Assembly (NCBI RefSeq): GCF_015686655.1 | Contig: NZ_JADPMP010000005.1 | Span: forward strand, 186,001 to 250,000 | DNA length: 64,000 nt | Reading direction: 5' to 3' | Origin: Pontibacter sp. FD36 | GTDB lineage: Bacteria; Bacteroidota; Bacteroidia; Cytophagales; Hymenobacteraceae | Shown: one piece after another, positions 34,901-44,384 of the stretch | How positions within the stretch are numbered: position 1 is the first letter of the stretch | How the letters are laid out: each line of letters begins with the position of its first letter | Program-made: the position numbers and the translations under genes | Notes under the pieces: model-generated | Seen by the model: the letters and a program-made list of their open reading frames with translations, nothing else | The model's database searches: none | What the model was told of the DNA's origin: nothing

Positions 34901-35754
34901 GACAGAACTATACACCGCCTGCTCTCACCCGCGATACCTGGTTCCGCAGAGTCGCCATAGTTGGCTCTTGTGAAAATGCTTCGGAGGTGGTGCAGCTGCA
35001 AGTGCAGGCCATACCAAGTGCCCCTATCCTGACGGTACAGGATGCCCGTGCCTGTGTTGGAGGCTCCGCCACGCTCACGGTCGCTAATGCCAACGGCAAC
35101 ACCATTGAGTGGTTTGATACCCCGACTGGCGGCTCTCCGCTTTTTGTCGGCACTACTTTCGTTACACCAGAGCTCAACGGCAATACTACTTTCTATGTGC
35201 AGGCCAGAAACAATAACAATTGTACCAACGCCACCCGCACAACAGTAAACGTGACTGTGGTAGAGCCTGTGGCTGATGCCGGCCCGGATGTTGAGATCAT
35301 TCAGGGACGTCCTGCAGAGCTGCGTGCTTCAGGCGGAGTATCTTACCAATGGGAGCCCGCTGCCAGCCTCAGCAATGCCAATGTATCCAACCCGGTGGCC
35401 AGACCCGATGTGACCACCACTTATACGGTGACCATTACGACTGAAGAAGGCTGTACGGCAACTGATGAAGTGACCGTAACGGTTATACCTGCGATCACAG
35501 CGCCTAACGCTTTCTCGCCAAACGGTGACCGGGTGAATGATGTGTGGGAGATTGAGAACATTCAGAACTATCCGGATGCCCGCGTCGAGATCTTCAACCG
35601 CTGGGGTAACCAGATTTTCAATTCAACTGGCTATGCTACACCTTGGGACGGTACCTATAATGGCGAGTCCCTGCCAGTGGCGACTTATTACTACATCATT
35701 TATCTCAACAGCTCCGAAAAACCAATTTCAGGGCATGTGACTATTATTAGATAA
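31999..35754 (+). CDS. Giant T9SS type-B sorted Ig/PKD-repeat surface protein
   Basis: 1251 aa. The signal peptide ends near SQEVSAS. Ig-like and PKD-like beta domains fill residues 30-600, interrupted by an acidic, low-complexity linker with a basic KKRRP patch (about 310-350). Then come four Cys-containing repeats of about 95 aa (about 622-1004) sharing VCxG...WEFSTTGPTG...TWFRRVV, an Ig-like module and the type-B sorting domain (about 1168-1251): APNAFSPNGDRVNDVWEI, EIFNRWGNQIF, GTYYYII-like GHVTIIR end. The latter is the gliding-motility-associated CHU_C domain. Predicted to be exported by T9SS and displayed on the surface, perhaps as an adhesin. Its stop overlaps the start of its PorP/SprF partner by one base. 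Confidence 0.9.
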   Translation: MRSIFLKAFNLCFLVLVLFLSQEVSASLVDDCVVGITTTGSTTVCQGESVRLESTSNFDATSWEWYRVVNGVETALGINAPVLEATIAGDYYVVATGGDCTARYLGVIPVTITPTPNRPTFRIEPTTPICADGVTPVAFIIETPENDVNYTWTFEDGSTQTGTRVEKTFSEQGDGLASTNVSVRGTRGGCQSELVTRSVSVQRIPRIPFTVSWEKEGGETGAGNNYCLAEDEEVEDINIRPILTIPADQPHSNVRQYFVDWGDGNGEQPISSFPETGPVYAEIGDYDIKVRAVGANGCENTFETTFSVGDEPEAVITEEGVQTDPDGPDPEPGGKKRRPVPDEGEDDEIDCEPIIVPFKSESTGGGLTYAWEVTPQQPQGLGPDSWEVYSGGLEEESLEIKFNKTGIYLVKLTVDNECGEPDETEQTVVIGYPLLSLNPEKSICGPGQQVSYSSGGTGGGEGAEPVSIDPNFGTISLIRWTVTFGGTEVATGNNESFSYTFGQIGTYTVRIYAENECGNSDFQGPITQTVTVYPPLDSEPTVTTPPVSCPGGTVSFRATGPAAGVRYRLFDAQIDGNLVAEADESGRFEIPAPPSNRDYFVEAYNEVCESPRARVTVTVVPEIVNIIENIDGVCGGDRPAEITGNDPSEQGGTGYLYTWEFSTTGPTGSFATAPSGSDNPSNGQNYRPNALSETTWFRRVVRLNNCDPSISNVVEVQAVPRITGNATVQGNQDVCAGAIPNQLTGATPEGGNGNLTIEWQFSTTGATATDYAPASGNNSGANYVFTQPISTTTWFRRSVTSGGCTVVSEPVVVTVVPEIERNDLTATQQEVCTGTTPGAIIGSAPTGGTGTYTYEWQVSVTGSDGPYTLVTNATGRDYTPGTLTQTSWFKRIVRSGNCPEDESNVVEIRVITVTAQDNSIQAAQPQVCAGSVPGQLTGTQISGVTYRWESSISGPTAGFNPAPGTNSGQNYTPPALTRDTWFRRVAIVGSCENASEVVQLQVQAIPSAPILTVQDARACVGGSATLTVANANGNTIEWFDTPTGGSPLFVGTTFVTPELNGNTTFYVQARNNNNCTNATRTTVNVTVVEPVADAGPDVEIIQGRPAELRASGGVSYQWEPAASLSNANVSNPVARPDVTTTYTVTITTEEGCTATDEVTVTVIPAITAPNAFSPNGDRVNDVWEIENIQNYPDARVEIFNRWGNQIFNSTGYATPWDGTYNGESLPVATYYYIIYLNSSEKPISGHVTIIR

Positions 35755-36719
35755 TGACTATGAAAAAGCTGTCTCTCCTGTTGGTTGTATTGGTAGGTGT
35801 TGTCACGCAGGCTTTCGCACAGCAGCGTCCGCAGTATAGCCAGTACATGGTCAATAACTTTCTGCTCAACCCTGCCCTGTCAGGCATAGAAGACTACGCC
35901 GATATACGCATAAGCAACCGGCAGCAGTGGGTGGGGTTAGACGGAGCGCCTGTTACCTACTATGCCTCCGCCCACATGCCGCTGAATAAAGGTGCGGCCA
36001 GTACCAAGTATGCCAAGGCGCTTGCCCACCACGGGGCAGGTATTATTCTTCATACCGATAAAACAGGGCCCTTGCGCAGAACAGGGCTATCAGGCACTTA
36101 TGCTTACCACTTACCCGTTACGCGCACCATCAATGTGTCAGCAGGCGTGGCAGCGGGCCTGGTGCGCAACACCATCAACAGTTCAGAACTGGAGTTTACC
36201 AACCCAGCGGAGCCGCTTATAGGTGGAGGTCGTGTGAACCAGAATGTGCTGGACCTGTCGCTGGGACTGTGGGTGTACTCCCGTAACTTCTCGGTTGGCC
36301 TTGCAGGTGCGCAGTTGCTTGAGAATGCCGGCACTTTCCGTTCTGCTGAGGATAACAATGTATCACTTGACCTGCAGCGTCATTACTTCCTGACGGGTAG
36401 CTACCGCTTTGCTCCTGGAGGTCGCATTGACCTGATTCCGTCTGTAATGTTCAAACTGGCTTCGCCTAGTCCGCTCTCAGTGGACGTAAACCTGCGTGCG
36501 CTTTATGATGAGCGCTTCTGGGTAGGTGCTTCCTACCGCCACAACGATGCCATAGTAGGTATGGTGGGCGTATACGTTAGCCCGCTGATTGACATCTCCT
36601 ATTCATACGACGCCACTACATCAGGCCTCAACCGGGTAAGCGCCGGAACCCACGAGGTAGTAGTAGGTTTTAAGCTGTTCAATGACCGCCGCATTATCTG
36701 CCCGCAATGGGTATGGTAG
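35754..36719 (+). CDS. PorP/SprF-family outer membrane protein (partner of the 31999 adhesin)
   Basis: 321 aa. Signal peptide (VVLVGVVTQAFAQ) and the family opener QYSQYMVNNFLLNPALSG with the following RQQWVGLDGAPVTYYASAHMPL. A beta-barrel outer-membrane protein. In Bacteroidota each type-B CTD protein usually has an adjacent PorP/SprF protein needed for its secretion or anchoring. Translation is coupled to the adhesin through a TAATG overlap (35752-35756). ATG 35760 is an alternative start. Confidence 0.9.
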   Translation: MTMKKLSLLLVVLVGVVTQAFAQQRPQYSQYMVNNFLLNPALSGIEDYADIRISNRQQWVGLDGAPVTYYASAHMPLNKGAASTKYAKALAHHGAGIILHTDKTGPLRRTGLSGTYAYHLPVTRTINVSAGVAAGLVRNTINSSELEFTNPAEPLIGGGRVNQNVLDLSLGLWVYSRNFSVGLAGAQLLENAGTFRSAEDNNVSLDLQRHYFLTGSYRFAPGGRIDLIPSVMFKLASPSPLSVDVNLRALYDERFWVGASYRHNDAIVGMVGVYVSPLIDISYSYDATTSGLNRVSAGTHEVVVGFKLFNDRRIICPQWVW

Positions 36720-37183
36720 CGCGAGAGCACTTTTTGATTTAGTGCAATTCAGAAAGAATCTGTGCGGGGATACTTTTTTATATCGCTGATACAGAGTGTG
36801 CCCGATTGTGCCTACTTTTGCACCCGAGCCTAAAAATACTATTGTACAATAGCTTGTGAGATGTGATCAGACAGTTTGTGATTAGGAGCTGGGCGCACTT
36901 GAAAAGTGAAAGAAATAATATAGGACTCTGCCGTAATTAAGTTTAAACTTTAACTTAAAATTTGGTGCTTAACAAATTTTGTTAAATTTTAGAGGTTAAT
37001 ATAGCCCCAAATATATGCAATATACTTTTGAAGCTTCTTAATGTACTTTTTTAAGTATATACTTGCGGCTTATTTGGCTGAGAGAGATGAAAAGAAGAGA
37101 GCTTCGGAAATGGCTGTCCGTAGCTGCAAATTGTTGAATATTTAAACGCCAAGTTCTATAACAAACTTATACTCATTGATTTC
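36720..37183. other. Spacer upstream of the ice-binding adhesin
   Basis: 464 bp, AT-rich, no gene. It holds two TACTTTTG -7-like boxes (36813-36820, followed by CACCC, and 37023-37030), but neither has a TTG at the right distance. If the first one is used, the mRNA leader is about 350 nt. A weak hairpin GCACT...AGTGC at 36728-36745 may end the upstream operon. Confidence 0.4.
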
Positions 37184-40100
37184 ATGACAAGCTTTTTAAG
37201 TAGAGCCTTGCTCTTAGTGCTGGGCTTATGGCTGGTTACGTTTGGCGTAAATGCGCAACAAGCGCCCACACTGGGGGCCTTTTACGGCTATAACGTAGTA
37301 AGTGGCGATAGGGTTGTAAACCAAAACAACACAAATACGGTTGTTCGCGCAAAAGTAGCCTCTGTTAGCAGACCTGCCGAAGGCTTTACGAACGGTTCAG
37401 TATGGCGTGGCATCGAGAACACGAACGCCGCCGCCAGCGAAGCCCTCGCCGCAGCCACTGCAGTCTATAATACGGCCGCCACCACTACCCCCACTGCTAC
37501 ACTTCCCAATCCTGAACTTGGCGGCCGTACCTACGCCCCAGGTGTATACCTGTTCAATGGCGACGTCACTGTCGCAAGTGATATTACATTAGACGGTGGT
37601 AATAACCCTAATGCAGTTTTCATCTTTATCATCAAGGGAAATCTTGGTATAAGCGCTGGAGTAGACATTGAGCTCATTCGGGATGCTAAAATAGGGAATG
37701 TATTCTGGGTGGCAGAAAACGCGATTACAGTGGGTAATGGCGCAGAGATTAAAGGTCAATACCTGGCAAAGCAAGCTGTTACAATAGGTGATGGTACGAT
37801 TGTAAGGGGCCGGGTTGCTTCCCTGCAAAGTGAAGTGAGGCTGAACAACAACAACTTCTTCCTGCCAACTGACCTGGAAATCAAAATACAGAAATCGGAA
37901 GGCAACGCCGGTGTTGACCGCTACATTGTAGGTCAGACAATCACTTATACCTTCACTGTCACGAACAAAGGACCTGTAGACGACGAAAACGTACGGGTAA
38001 CTCCTATTCTTTTTTCCGGAGCTAACCACAGCTTCACTACTGATGCGCCCAATTCTACCTTCTCGCTTGTGAACAGCAACTGGGTATGGAACATCGGGAG
38101 TCTGAAAGTAGGACAGACCTATACCCTCACGCTCACGGCAACCATCAATGAAACAGGGCCAGGCTTTGTACGGGGTACTATTTCAGGTGCAGCTGAAGAT
38201 GAAATCCAGCAGAACAACACGGTTGACATTAACTTTTGCGCGGTACTGCCAGATGCAGGGGTTATTACTGGTCCGGTAGAACTGTGTGTGGGGACAGACG
38301 CAGAGTACAGTATAGAGCCAGTGGTAGGTGCCACGGGCTATACCTGGAACGTGCCCAGCGGATGGGAGATCATCGGTCCCAGAAACTCGACGAAGATTAT
38401 TGTAAGAGCGACATCGCGAAACGACGAAGCCTTTATTCAGGTTTCGGTGAACAACAGCTGCGGCGCCAGCCCTCCAAGCCGCCTAAAAGTAAACAACTAC
38501 CCTGATCCACCAGCCACACCGGGGCCAATTACGGCTAATGAAGGTGTGTGCGCAGGTGAAGGTGCAACATATTCCATAGAGCCAGTTAAAGATGCCACTT
38601 CCTATGTATGGGCAGTGCCTGAAGGCTGGGGAATTGTATCGGGCCAGGGTACCACACAAATTACAGTAAGTGTAGGTGAAACAGCCGGAAAAGTAACTGT
38701 AAAAGCAAAGAACGTCTGCGGCGAAAGCCCGAATGCTTCAGAGATCGACGTGAAGCCATTCCTGCAGGCGCCGAACCAGCCTTCTAACATCTCTGGATCA
38801 GGTACGCTGCCTTTCTGTGTTACAACAGATCGTGTGACATTCAGTGTGACAGCCAGCGGCGACGTGGCAGAGTATGTATGGGAGTATCCGGCTGAGTGGA
38901 CACTTATTGAGGGACAGGGGACCAACACCGTTGTCTTTAATCCGAATGGCGTTGGTGGTACAGTAACAGTTAAAGGTATAAATGCCTGCGGACAGAGTCC
39001 ATCCAGGACATTTAATGTGGTGCCTATTCCTGGTCCACCGGTTAACCCGGGTGACATCTTAGGAGCTTTCCCGGTTTGCCAGAACAGTGTAGGTACAAAA
39101 TACTCTGTAGCACCAGTGCCAGGAGCAACCAGCTATACCTGGTATGTGCCGGACGGCTGGACGATTACTGCCGGCCAGGGTACAAATGAAATCACCGTGT
39201 CATTGAGCGAGAACGCCAGCGGTGGCCAGCTACGTGTGCAGGCTGTCAATGACTGCGGCGCAAGCGGCATCACCCGTAAAGATGTAACGACTGCAACAGG
39301 TGCACCATCAGCTCCTGTCACGATAAGAGGAGAAGAGTTTGGCTGTACAGCTAAAACGACAGTATATGAAATAGACCCGGTTGCAGGAGCTCAGAGCTAT
39401 ACCTGGACACTACCTGCTACCTGGACCATCACCAGCGGCCAAGGTACTACTCGCATCACCGTAACGATCGGTAGCCAATCGGGCAACGTAAGTGTAATCG
39501 CGGTGAACTCATGCGGTCAGAGTAGCCCTGCTACCAAGGCCGTGAGACCATTCCCAACAGTGCCTGCGACTCCATTTGCCATTAAAGGTCCTAACGAAGT
39601 ATGTATAGGCCAGAGTGAGGTAGTTTATATGCTGGAGCCGGTTGACCATACCTTGGAGTACATCTGGGCCGTGCCGTCTGGCTGGACTATCTTGTCAGGC
39701 CAGGGTACGACGCGAGTGGTAGTGAAAGTAGGTACACTGGCTGGCGATATCACTGTGACGGCTTCTAACCCATGCGGTAACAGTATGCCTGCCAGACTGC
39801 GTGTTGCGCCAGTAGCCGACGTACCAGCTCCGCAAGCGGGACCAATAACCGGAAACGCTCAGTACTGCGCCGGACTAAACCAAACTTACTCTATCGATCC
39901 GGTGCAAGGTGCAAGCTCTTACTTCTGGAGCTTCCCTGGCGAAGACTGGGTGATCGTAGAGGGACAGGGAACTACACGTGTGACGGTGAAGGCCGGAACA
40001 ACGCAAGGTAAAGTGAGTGTAGCTACTGTAAACAATTGCGGAACCAGAAGCACTGCCACTGGTTTGACAGTACAGTCAGTTGGTTCAGTGCCGCCTTCAC

Positions 40101-41380
40101 CATCCGCTATCATAGCTGACAATGAAACCTACTGCGGCAATGCAGCTGGTCTTACCTTCCGCATCGCAGCTGTTCCAACGGCAATCAGCTATGAGTGGGT
40201 CGTGCCACAAGGCTGGACAATCACAGCAGGACAAGGAACAACAGAAATTAAAGCAACTGCCGGCACAAGCGGAGGAGAAGTAACAGTCGTGGCTGTTAAC
40301 TCCTGCGGAAAGAGTCAGAGTGTGAAGCTCCTGACAGAGCCTCAGCGTCCACTTATGAACCCGGAAGCTATAAAAGGACCGGAACTGGCATGTGTGGGCA
40401 GAACTGACGCTGTATATTCTATACCTGCCATCAGTGGTGCTGAAACATACCTGTGGACACTGCCTGCCGGCTGGGAAATACTGAAAGGGGAAGGCACTAA
40501 CAGCATAACAGTAAAAATTACAGGCAGAGGAGATGTGAAGGTGAAAGCACAGAACGCCTGTGGTGCGACAGCTGAGGCGATACTGACAGTAGAAGTAGTT
40601 ACATCACCACCGCTGGCGCCTGCTGCCATACTCGGCGAAACGCTGACATGTGCAACTCGCATAACCACTTACTCTATAGAACCAGTTGCGCATGCATCTT
40701 CTTATTCGTGGAAAGTGCCAGCCGGATGGATCATTTCTTCAGGTCAGGGTACGACGCAAATCACAGTACAGATGGGCACAAGCTCAGGTGTCATTAGTGT
40801 AGAGGCCATGAACGACTGCGATAAGAGTGATGCCACAACACTGGCTGTAACGACAAGACCGCTCCCTGTGATTAGCCGCATTGTAGACCGCACACTGGCT
40901 TGTTCAGATATCGCTACTTTCGAGCTCGAGTCCAACAACCCGTCTGCTCTCTTTACCTGGGAAGTGCCGGCAGGCTGGGAGATTATGTCAGGGCAGGGTA
41001 CCAGCGTAATCACCGTGATGCAGGGCAATGCCAGAGGAGAGATTACTGTAGTGGCTGACAACGGCGAGTGTAAGAGTGACCCGGTGACTATGATCTCAGA
41101 CCCAAGCATGCGCGAAGCGGCTCTGAATATGCCAAACGTGTTTACGCCTAACAACGATGGAGAGAATGATACCTGGGTGATCGGAAACCTGACAAACTAT
41201 CCAGATAATGAGGTAGTAGTCGTGAACCGTTGGGGCAATGAAGTGTACAGAAGCAAAGCTTATCAGAACAACTGGAATGGAGACAAATTAGCGGAAGGTA
41301 CTTATTACTACCTGATTCGTCTCACGCTGTGCGATGGCTCTGAGAAGACCTACAAGGGTTATGTGATGATCGTCCGATAA
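37184..41380 (+). CDS. Giant T9SS type-B adhesin with an N-terminal ice-binding (DUF3494) domain
   Basis: 1398 aa. Signal peptide to about residue 26. Residues about 35-230 form a DUF3494 ice-binding beta-helix: APGVYLFNGDVTVASDITLD, NAVFIFIIKGNLGIS, IGNVFWVAENAITVGNGAEI, KGQYLAKQAVTIGDGTIVRGR. Next comes a DUF11 (isopeptide/Ig) domain (about 231-350), then eleven Ig/PKD-like repeats of about 87 aa (about 354-1313), each with a GxVC opener, Y.W.vP.GW.I..GQGT and a second Cys in N.CG. A CHU_C type-B sorting domain (PNVFTPNNDGENDTWVIGNL, VVNRWGNEVY, about 1316-1398) ends it. Likely role: adhesion to ice or another surface in the cold; ice binding is inferred from the domain only. Next genes: PorP/SprF and PorE-like. 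Confidence 0.92.
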   Translation: MTSFLSRALLLVLGLWLVTFGVNAQQAPTLGAFYGYNVVSGDRVVNQNNTNTVVRAKVASVSRPAEGFTNGSVWRGIENTNAAASEALAAATAVYNTAATTTPTATLPNPELGGRTYAPGVYLFNGDVTVASDITLDGGNNPNAVFIFIIKGNLGISAGVDIELIRDAKIGNVFWVAENAITVGNGAEIKGQYLAKQAVTIGDGTIVRGRVASLQSEVRLNNNNFFLPTDLEIKIQKSEGNAGVDRYIVGQTITYTFTVTNKGPVDDENVRVTPILFSGANHSFTTDAPNSTFSLVNSNWVWNIGSLKVGQTYTLTLTATINETGPGFVRGTISGAAEDEIQQNNTVDINFCAVLPDAGVITGPVELCVGTDAEYSIEPVVGATGYTWNVPSGWEIIGPRNSTKIIVRATSRNDEAFIQVSVNNSCGASPPSRLKVNNYPDPPATPGPITANEGVCAGEGATYSIEPVKDATSYVWAVPEGWGIVSGQGTTQITVSVGETAGKVTVKAKNVCGESPNASEIDVKPFLQAPNQPSNISGSGTLPFCVTTDRVTFSVTASGDVAEYVWEYPAEWTLIEGQGTNTVVFNPNGVGGTVTVKGINACGQSPSRTFNVVPIPGPPVNPGDILGAFPVCQNSVGTKYSVAPVPGATSYTWYVPDGWTITAGQGTNEITVSLSENASGGQLRVQAVNDCGASGITRKDVTTATGAPSAPVTIRGEEFGCTAKTTVYEIDPVAGAQSYTWTLPATWTITSGQGTTRITVTIGSQSGNVSVIAVNSCGQSSPATKAVRPFPTVPATPFAIKGPNEVCIGQSEVVYMLEPVDHTLEYIWAVPSGWTILSGQGTTRVVVKVGTLAGDITVTASNPCGNSMPARLRVAPVADVPAPQAGPITGNAQYCAGLNQTYSIDPVQGASSYFWSFPGEDWVIVEGQGTTRVTVKAGTTQGKVSVATVNNCGTRSTATGLTVQSVGSVPPSPSAIIADNETYCGNAAGLTFRIAAVPTAISYEWVVPQGWTITAGQGTTEIKATAGTSGGEVTVVAVNSCGKSQSVKLLTEPQRPLMNPEAIKGPELACVGRTDAVYSIPAISGAETYLWTLPAGWEILKGEGTNSITVKITGRGDVKVKAQNACGATAEAILTVEVVTSPPLAPAAILGETLTCATRITTYSIEPVAHASSYSWKVPAGWIISSGQGTTQITVQMGTSSGVISVEAMNDCDKSDATTLAVTTRPLPVISRIVDRTLACSDIATFELESNNPSALFTWEVPAGWEIMSGQGTSVITVMQGNARGEITVVADNGECKSDPVTMISDPSMREAALNMPNVFTPNNDGENDTWVIGNLTNYPDNEVVVVNRWGNEVYRSKAYQNNWNGDKLAEGTYYYLIRLTLCDGSEKTYKGYVMIVR

Positions 41381-41406
41381 GAAAACAAACGAATTAAGTG
41401 ATTACC

Positions 41407-42360
41407 ATGCGAAAAATAGGGGTACTTCTGGTGTTACTGCTGCTGTCCTGGGAGGGCTATGCGCAGCAGGCACCGCAATACACACAGTACATCTTCAACG
41501 AGCTGATCATCAACCCGGCCTATGCGGGTAGCAAAGAGATTATCAATGCGAACCTGACACACCGTAGCCAGTGGGTAGGTATAGAGGGGGCTCCCACTAC
41601 ACAGACTTTCAGTGTGGATGGTTCTTCGCGCAGCGGTCTGCTGGGCTTTGGTCTCAATGCGATGAATGATGAGCTGGGAGCACAGCGCCAGATGGGACTT
41701 CATGGCAACCTGGCCGTGCGACTGCAGATGAGCGAGACATCCAAACTGGCGCTAGGCTTTGCGGCAGGTTTGGCGCAGTATACCCTCGATGGCACCAAGC
41801 TCAACACCGGTAACACAAGACCTGATCAGGCCCTGAATCCCGGTCGCGTTTCAGAACTGATGCCTGATTTTCGTATCGGAGCCTTCTTCAATACGGAGCG
41901 CTTCTATACCGGACTTTCAGTAGCGAACCTGATTAACACAGGAGGTGACAATCTGGAAGTGACCATGCCGAACCGCCATTACTTTCTGTCGGCAGGTTAT
42001 GTGATGGACCTTTCGTCGACGCTTATCTTCAAGCCTAGCTTCCTGGTAAAGGAGGATTTTAACAGCCCGACCAGTTTGGACCTGAACGCCTTTTTCCTGC
42101 TAGGAGAGCGCATCTGGCTGGGAGGCTCATACCGCACGGCTGTGAAAGTGCACAGCAACTACTCTGACGAATACGAACTGGACCGCCGCAATGCCTGGGC
42201 TGCCATCGCACAGCTCTATGTAACACCTAAGCTGCGACTGGGCTACTCTTACGATGTGAGCTTAAATGCACTGCGCCAGCATGCCAGTCACGAAATTTCA
42301 TTGGGTTACTCCTTCTTCAAAAAGCAGGATAACCGAATGCTGACACCACGTTACTTCTAA
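41407..42360 (+). CDS. PorP/SprF-family outer membrane protein (partner of the ice-binding adhesin)
   Basis: 317 aa from ATG 41407; an in-frame GTG at 41398 is less likely. The signal peptide LLLLSWEGYAQQ is followed by QYTQYIFNELIINPAYAGSK and HRSQWVGIEGAPTTQTFS, the PorP/SprF signature. Beta-barrel, outer membrane. Same family as the protein at 35754, though more diverged, which fits one dedicated partner per adhesin. Lies 26 bp after the adhesin and 19 bp before the PorE-like gene, so all three form one operon. Confidence 0.92.
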   Translation: MRKIGVLLVLLLLSWEGYAQQAPQYTQYIFNELIINPAYAGSKEIINANLTHRSQWVGIEGAPTTQTFSVDGSSRSGLLGFGLNAMNDELGAQRQMGLHGNLAVRLQMSETSKLALGFAAGLAQYTLDGTKLNTGNTRPDQALNPGRVSELMPDFRIGAFFNTERFYTGLSVANLINTGGDNLEVTMPNRHYFLSAGYVMDLSSTLIFKPSFLVKEDFNSPTSLDLNAFFLLGERIWLGGSYRTAVKVHSNYSDEYELDRRNAWAAIAQLYVTPKLRLGYSYDVSLNALRQHASHEISLGYSFFKKQDNRMLTPRYF

Positions 42361-42379
42361 ATTCACCCAGAAAGCAGAC

Positions 42380-44374
42380 ATGAGATTACGATTCCTATAC
42401 CTACTGATTCTTCTGGCGACAGTGTGTGCGCAGCCACTTGCTGCGCAGAAAAAAGAGATAAAGGAGGCTGACAAACACTTCAATAGTTTTGAGTATGCCC
42501 TGGCGCTCGACGCTTACAAAAAATTGATGGAGCGCAAAGAGCCTGACGCCTATTTGCTCGAGCGCATAGCAGACAGCTACCGCCTGATGAACAACAGCAA
42601 GGAGGCAGAATTCTGGTATGCACAGGCTGCCGGCTTTGAGAACGTAACGCCAGCCAGCATTTACTATTATGCCGAAGCAGCCAAGCGCAACGGTAACTAT
42701 GAGAAGGCCAAGGAACTGTATACCAGCTACGCCCGTCGTGTGCCGGAGCAGGCCAACAAAGCCATGGCACTGGTGGCCTCGTGCGACTCAGCTATATTCT
42801 GGACGAACAGACCACTTTCCTACGAAATTTCTACCGAGCAAAGCCTCAGCTCCTCTGGGGTTGACTTCAGCCCTATTCAGTTACCAAACGGCGATATGGT
42901 ATTCGCATCCGACAGATTGGTGGCAGAGAATGGAAAGAAAAAAGAACGCTTCAACTGGACCGGCAATGGCTTTGTGCAGCTCTACTACGCCAGCATGAAC
43001 GAAGACTCTACCTGGAACGAGCCGAGCCCGCTTAGCAAAGAGATCAACACTGATTTTCATAACGGTCCGGCGTCTTTCCTGCCGCAGGAAAACACCCTTT
43101 ACTTTACGCGTACCAACAGTGTGAAGCGTAGCCATGCCAAAGTAAACACTGACCCGACCAGTTGGGTGAACAGAGGAGATGGCAAAGGCACCGGTAACAT
43201 TAATCGTCATGAGATATTTATGGCTCGTCGCAATGGCGATGAGTGGGTAGATGTGAAGCCTTTCAAATACAATAAGCCACAAGAGTATTCTGTAGGGCAT
43301 CCTGCCATTACACCAGACGGGAAGGTGCTTTATTTTGTGTCTGATATGCCAGGAGGGGCAGGTGAAACCGACATATACTACAGTGAGCGTCAGCCGGACG
43401 GCAGCTGGGGTGAGCCTGTAAACGCAGGCGAAGTGATCAACACGAGTGGCCGTGAAAGCTTCCCGAGCATTGGTGCTGATGGCAAACTCTATTTCTCTTC
43501 TGACGGACATGTAGGCCTAGGCGGTCTGGACATATTTAGAGCAGAGGGAGAGCACGGTAACTGGACACGCGTGCAGAACCTAATGTATCCACTCAACACC
43601 TCCCGCGATGACTTGGGTATCGTAGTAGACAGCTCAGGCACCAAAGGCTGGCTGTCATCCGGCAGAACAAGCGAGACCGGCTACGACAATATCTACAAAT
43701 TCAGAGAAGTGAACGTGGAATGTACGCTGGTTGGACAGACGTACGAGATGGTAGATCAGCCAGGAACGCACATCAAAAAACGTGTGATGGTGGACAATGT
43801 GTTGCTTCAGTTGTTTGAAGAGAACGTAGGTTCCATGGTTGAAACGCACTCTGACTCGACTGGTAACTTCAACTATAAAGTGGAGGCAGGTATGCAGTAC
43901 ACGATCCGTGGCAGCAAGAAAGGCTACCTGACGCAGACGATCCTCTTCACACCGGATTGCCGTTTCAGCATAGACTCGCTGTTGGTAGAGATGATCATGT
44001 ACCGCGATACACCGAACGTGCCTATTGTGCTGGAGAACATCTTCTACGATCTCGACAAGCATGATATCCGTCCGGATGCTGCCATTGAGCTTGATAAGCT
44101 GGTGCGTATACTTAAGGCCAACCCAACGATCCGCATCGAGCTGAGCTCACACACCGACAGCCGCCAGACCCGCAAGTATAACCAGGATCTGTCAGACCGC
44201 AGAGCACAGGCTGCCGTGGATTACATTGTATCGAAAGGTATAGAACGCAACCGACTGGTAGCGAAAGGCTACGGCGAAACCAGGCTGCGTAACAAATGCG
44301 CCGACTATGTGGAATGTTCAGAAGAAGACCATCAGGTGAACCGACGTACAGAATTCAAGATCATTAGTAAGTAA
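42380..44374 (+). CDS. PorE-like T9SS protein (TPR - PD40 propeller - CNA/CPD - OmpA)
   Basis: 664 aa. Signal peptide to about 23; TPR-type helices (about 25-150: YALALDAYKKLMERKEPDAYLLERIADSYRL); six-blade PD40/WD40-like propeller (about 150-440) with blades such as PAITPDGKVLYFVSDMPGG; carboxypeptidase-regulatory-type beta domain (about 445-530); C-terminal OmpA peptidoglycan-binding domain (about 545-664: FYDLDKHDIRPDAAIELDKL, SSHTDSRQTRKYNQDLSDRRA). This is the PorE/SprE-type architecture that links T9SS components to peptidoglycan. Last gene of the adhesin operon, closed by a very strong terminator. Confidence 0.9.
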   Translation: MRLRFLYLLILLATVCAQPLAAQKKEIKEADKHFNSFEYALALDAYKKLMERKEPDAYLLERIADSYRLMNNSKEAEFWYAQAAGFENVTPASIYYYAEAAKRNGNYEKAKELYTSYARRVPEQANKAMALVASCDSAIFWTNRPLSYEISTEQSLSSSGVDFSPIQLPNGDMVFASDRLVAENGKKKERFNWTGNGFVQLYYASMNEDSTWNEPSPLSKEINTDFHNGPASFLPQENTLYFTRTNSVKRSHAKVNTDPTSWVNRGDGKGTGNINRHEIFMARRNGDEWVDVKPFKYNKPQEYSVGHPAITPDGKVLYFVSDMPGGAGETDIYYSERQPDGSWGEPVNAGEVINTSGRESFPSIGADGKLYFSSDGHVGLGGLDIFRAEGEHGNWTRVQNLMYPLNTSRDDLGIVVDSSGTKGWLSSGRTSETGYDNIYKFREVNVECTLVGQTYEMVDQPGTHIKKRVMVDNVLLQLFEENVGSMVETHSDSTGNFNYKVEAGMQYTIRGSKKGYLTQTILFTPDCRFSIDSLLVEMIMYRDTPNVPIVLENIFYDLDKHDIRPDAAIELDKLVRILKANPTIRIELSSHTDSRQTRKYNQDLSDRRAQAAVDYIVSKGIERNRLVAKGYGETRLRNKCADYVECSEEDHQVNRRTEFKIISK

Positions 44375-44384
44375 TAAATTAAGG

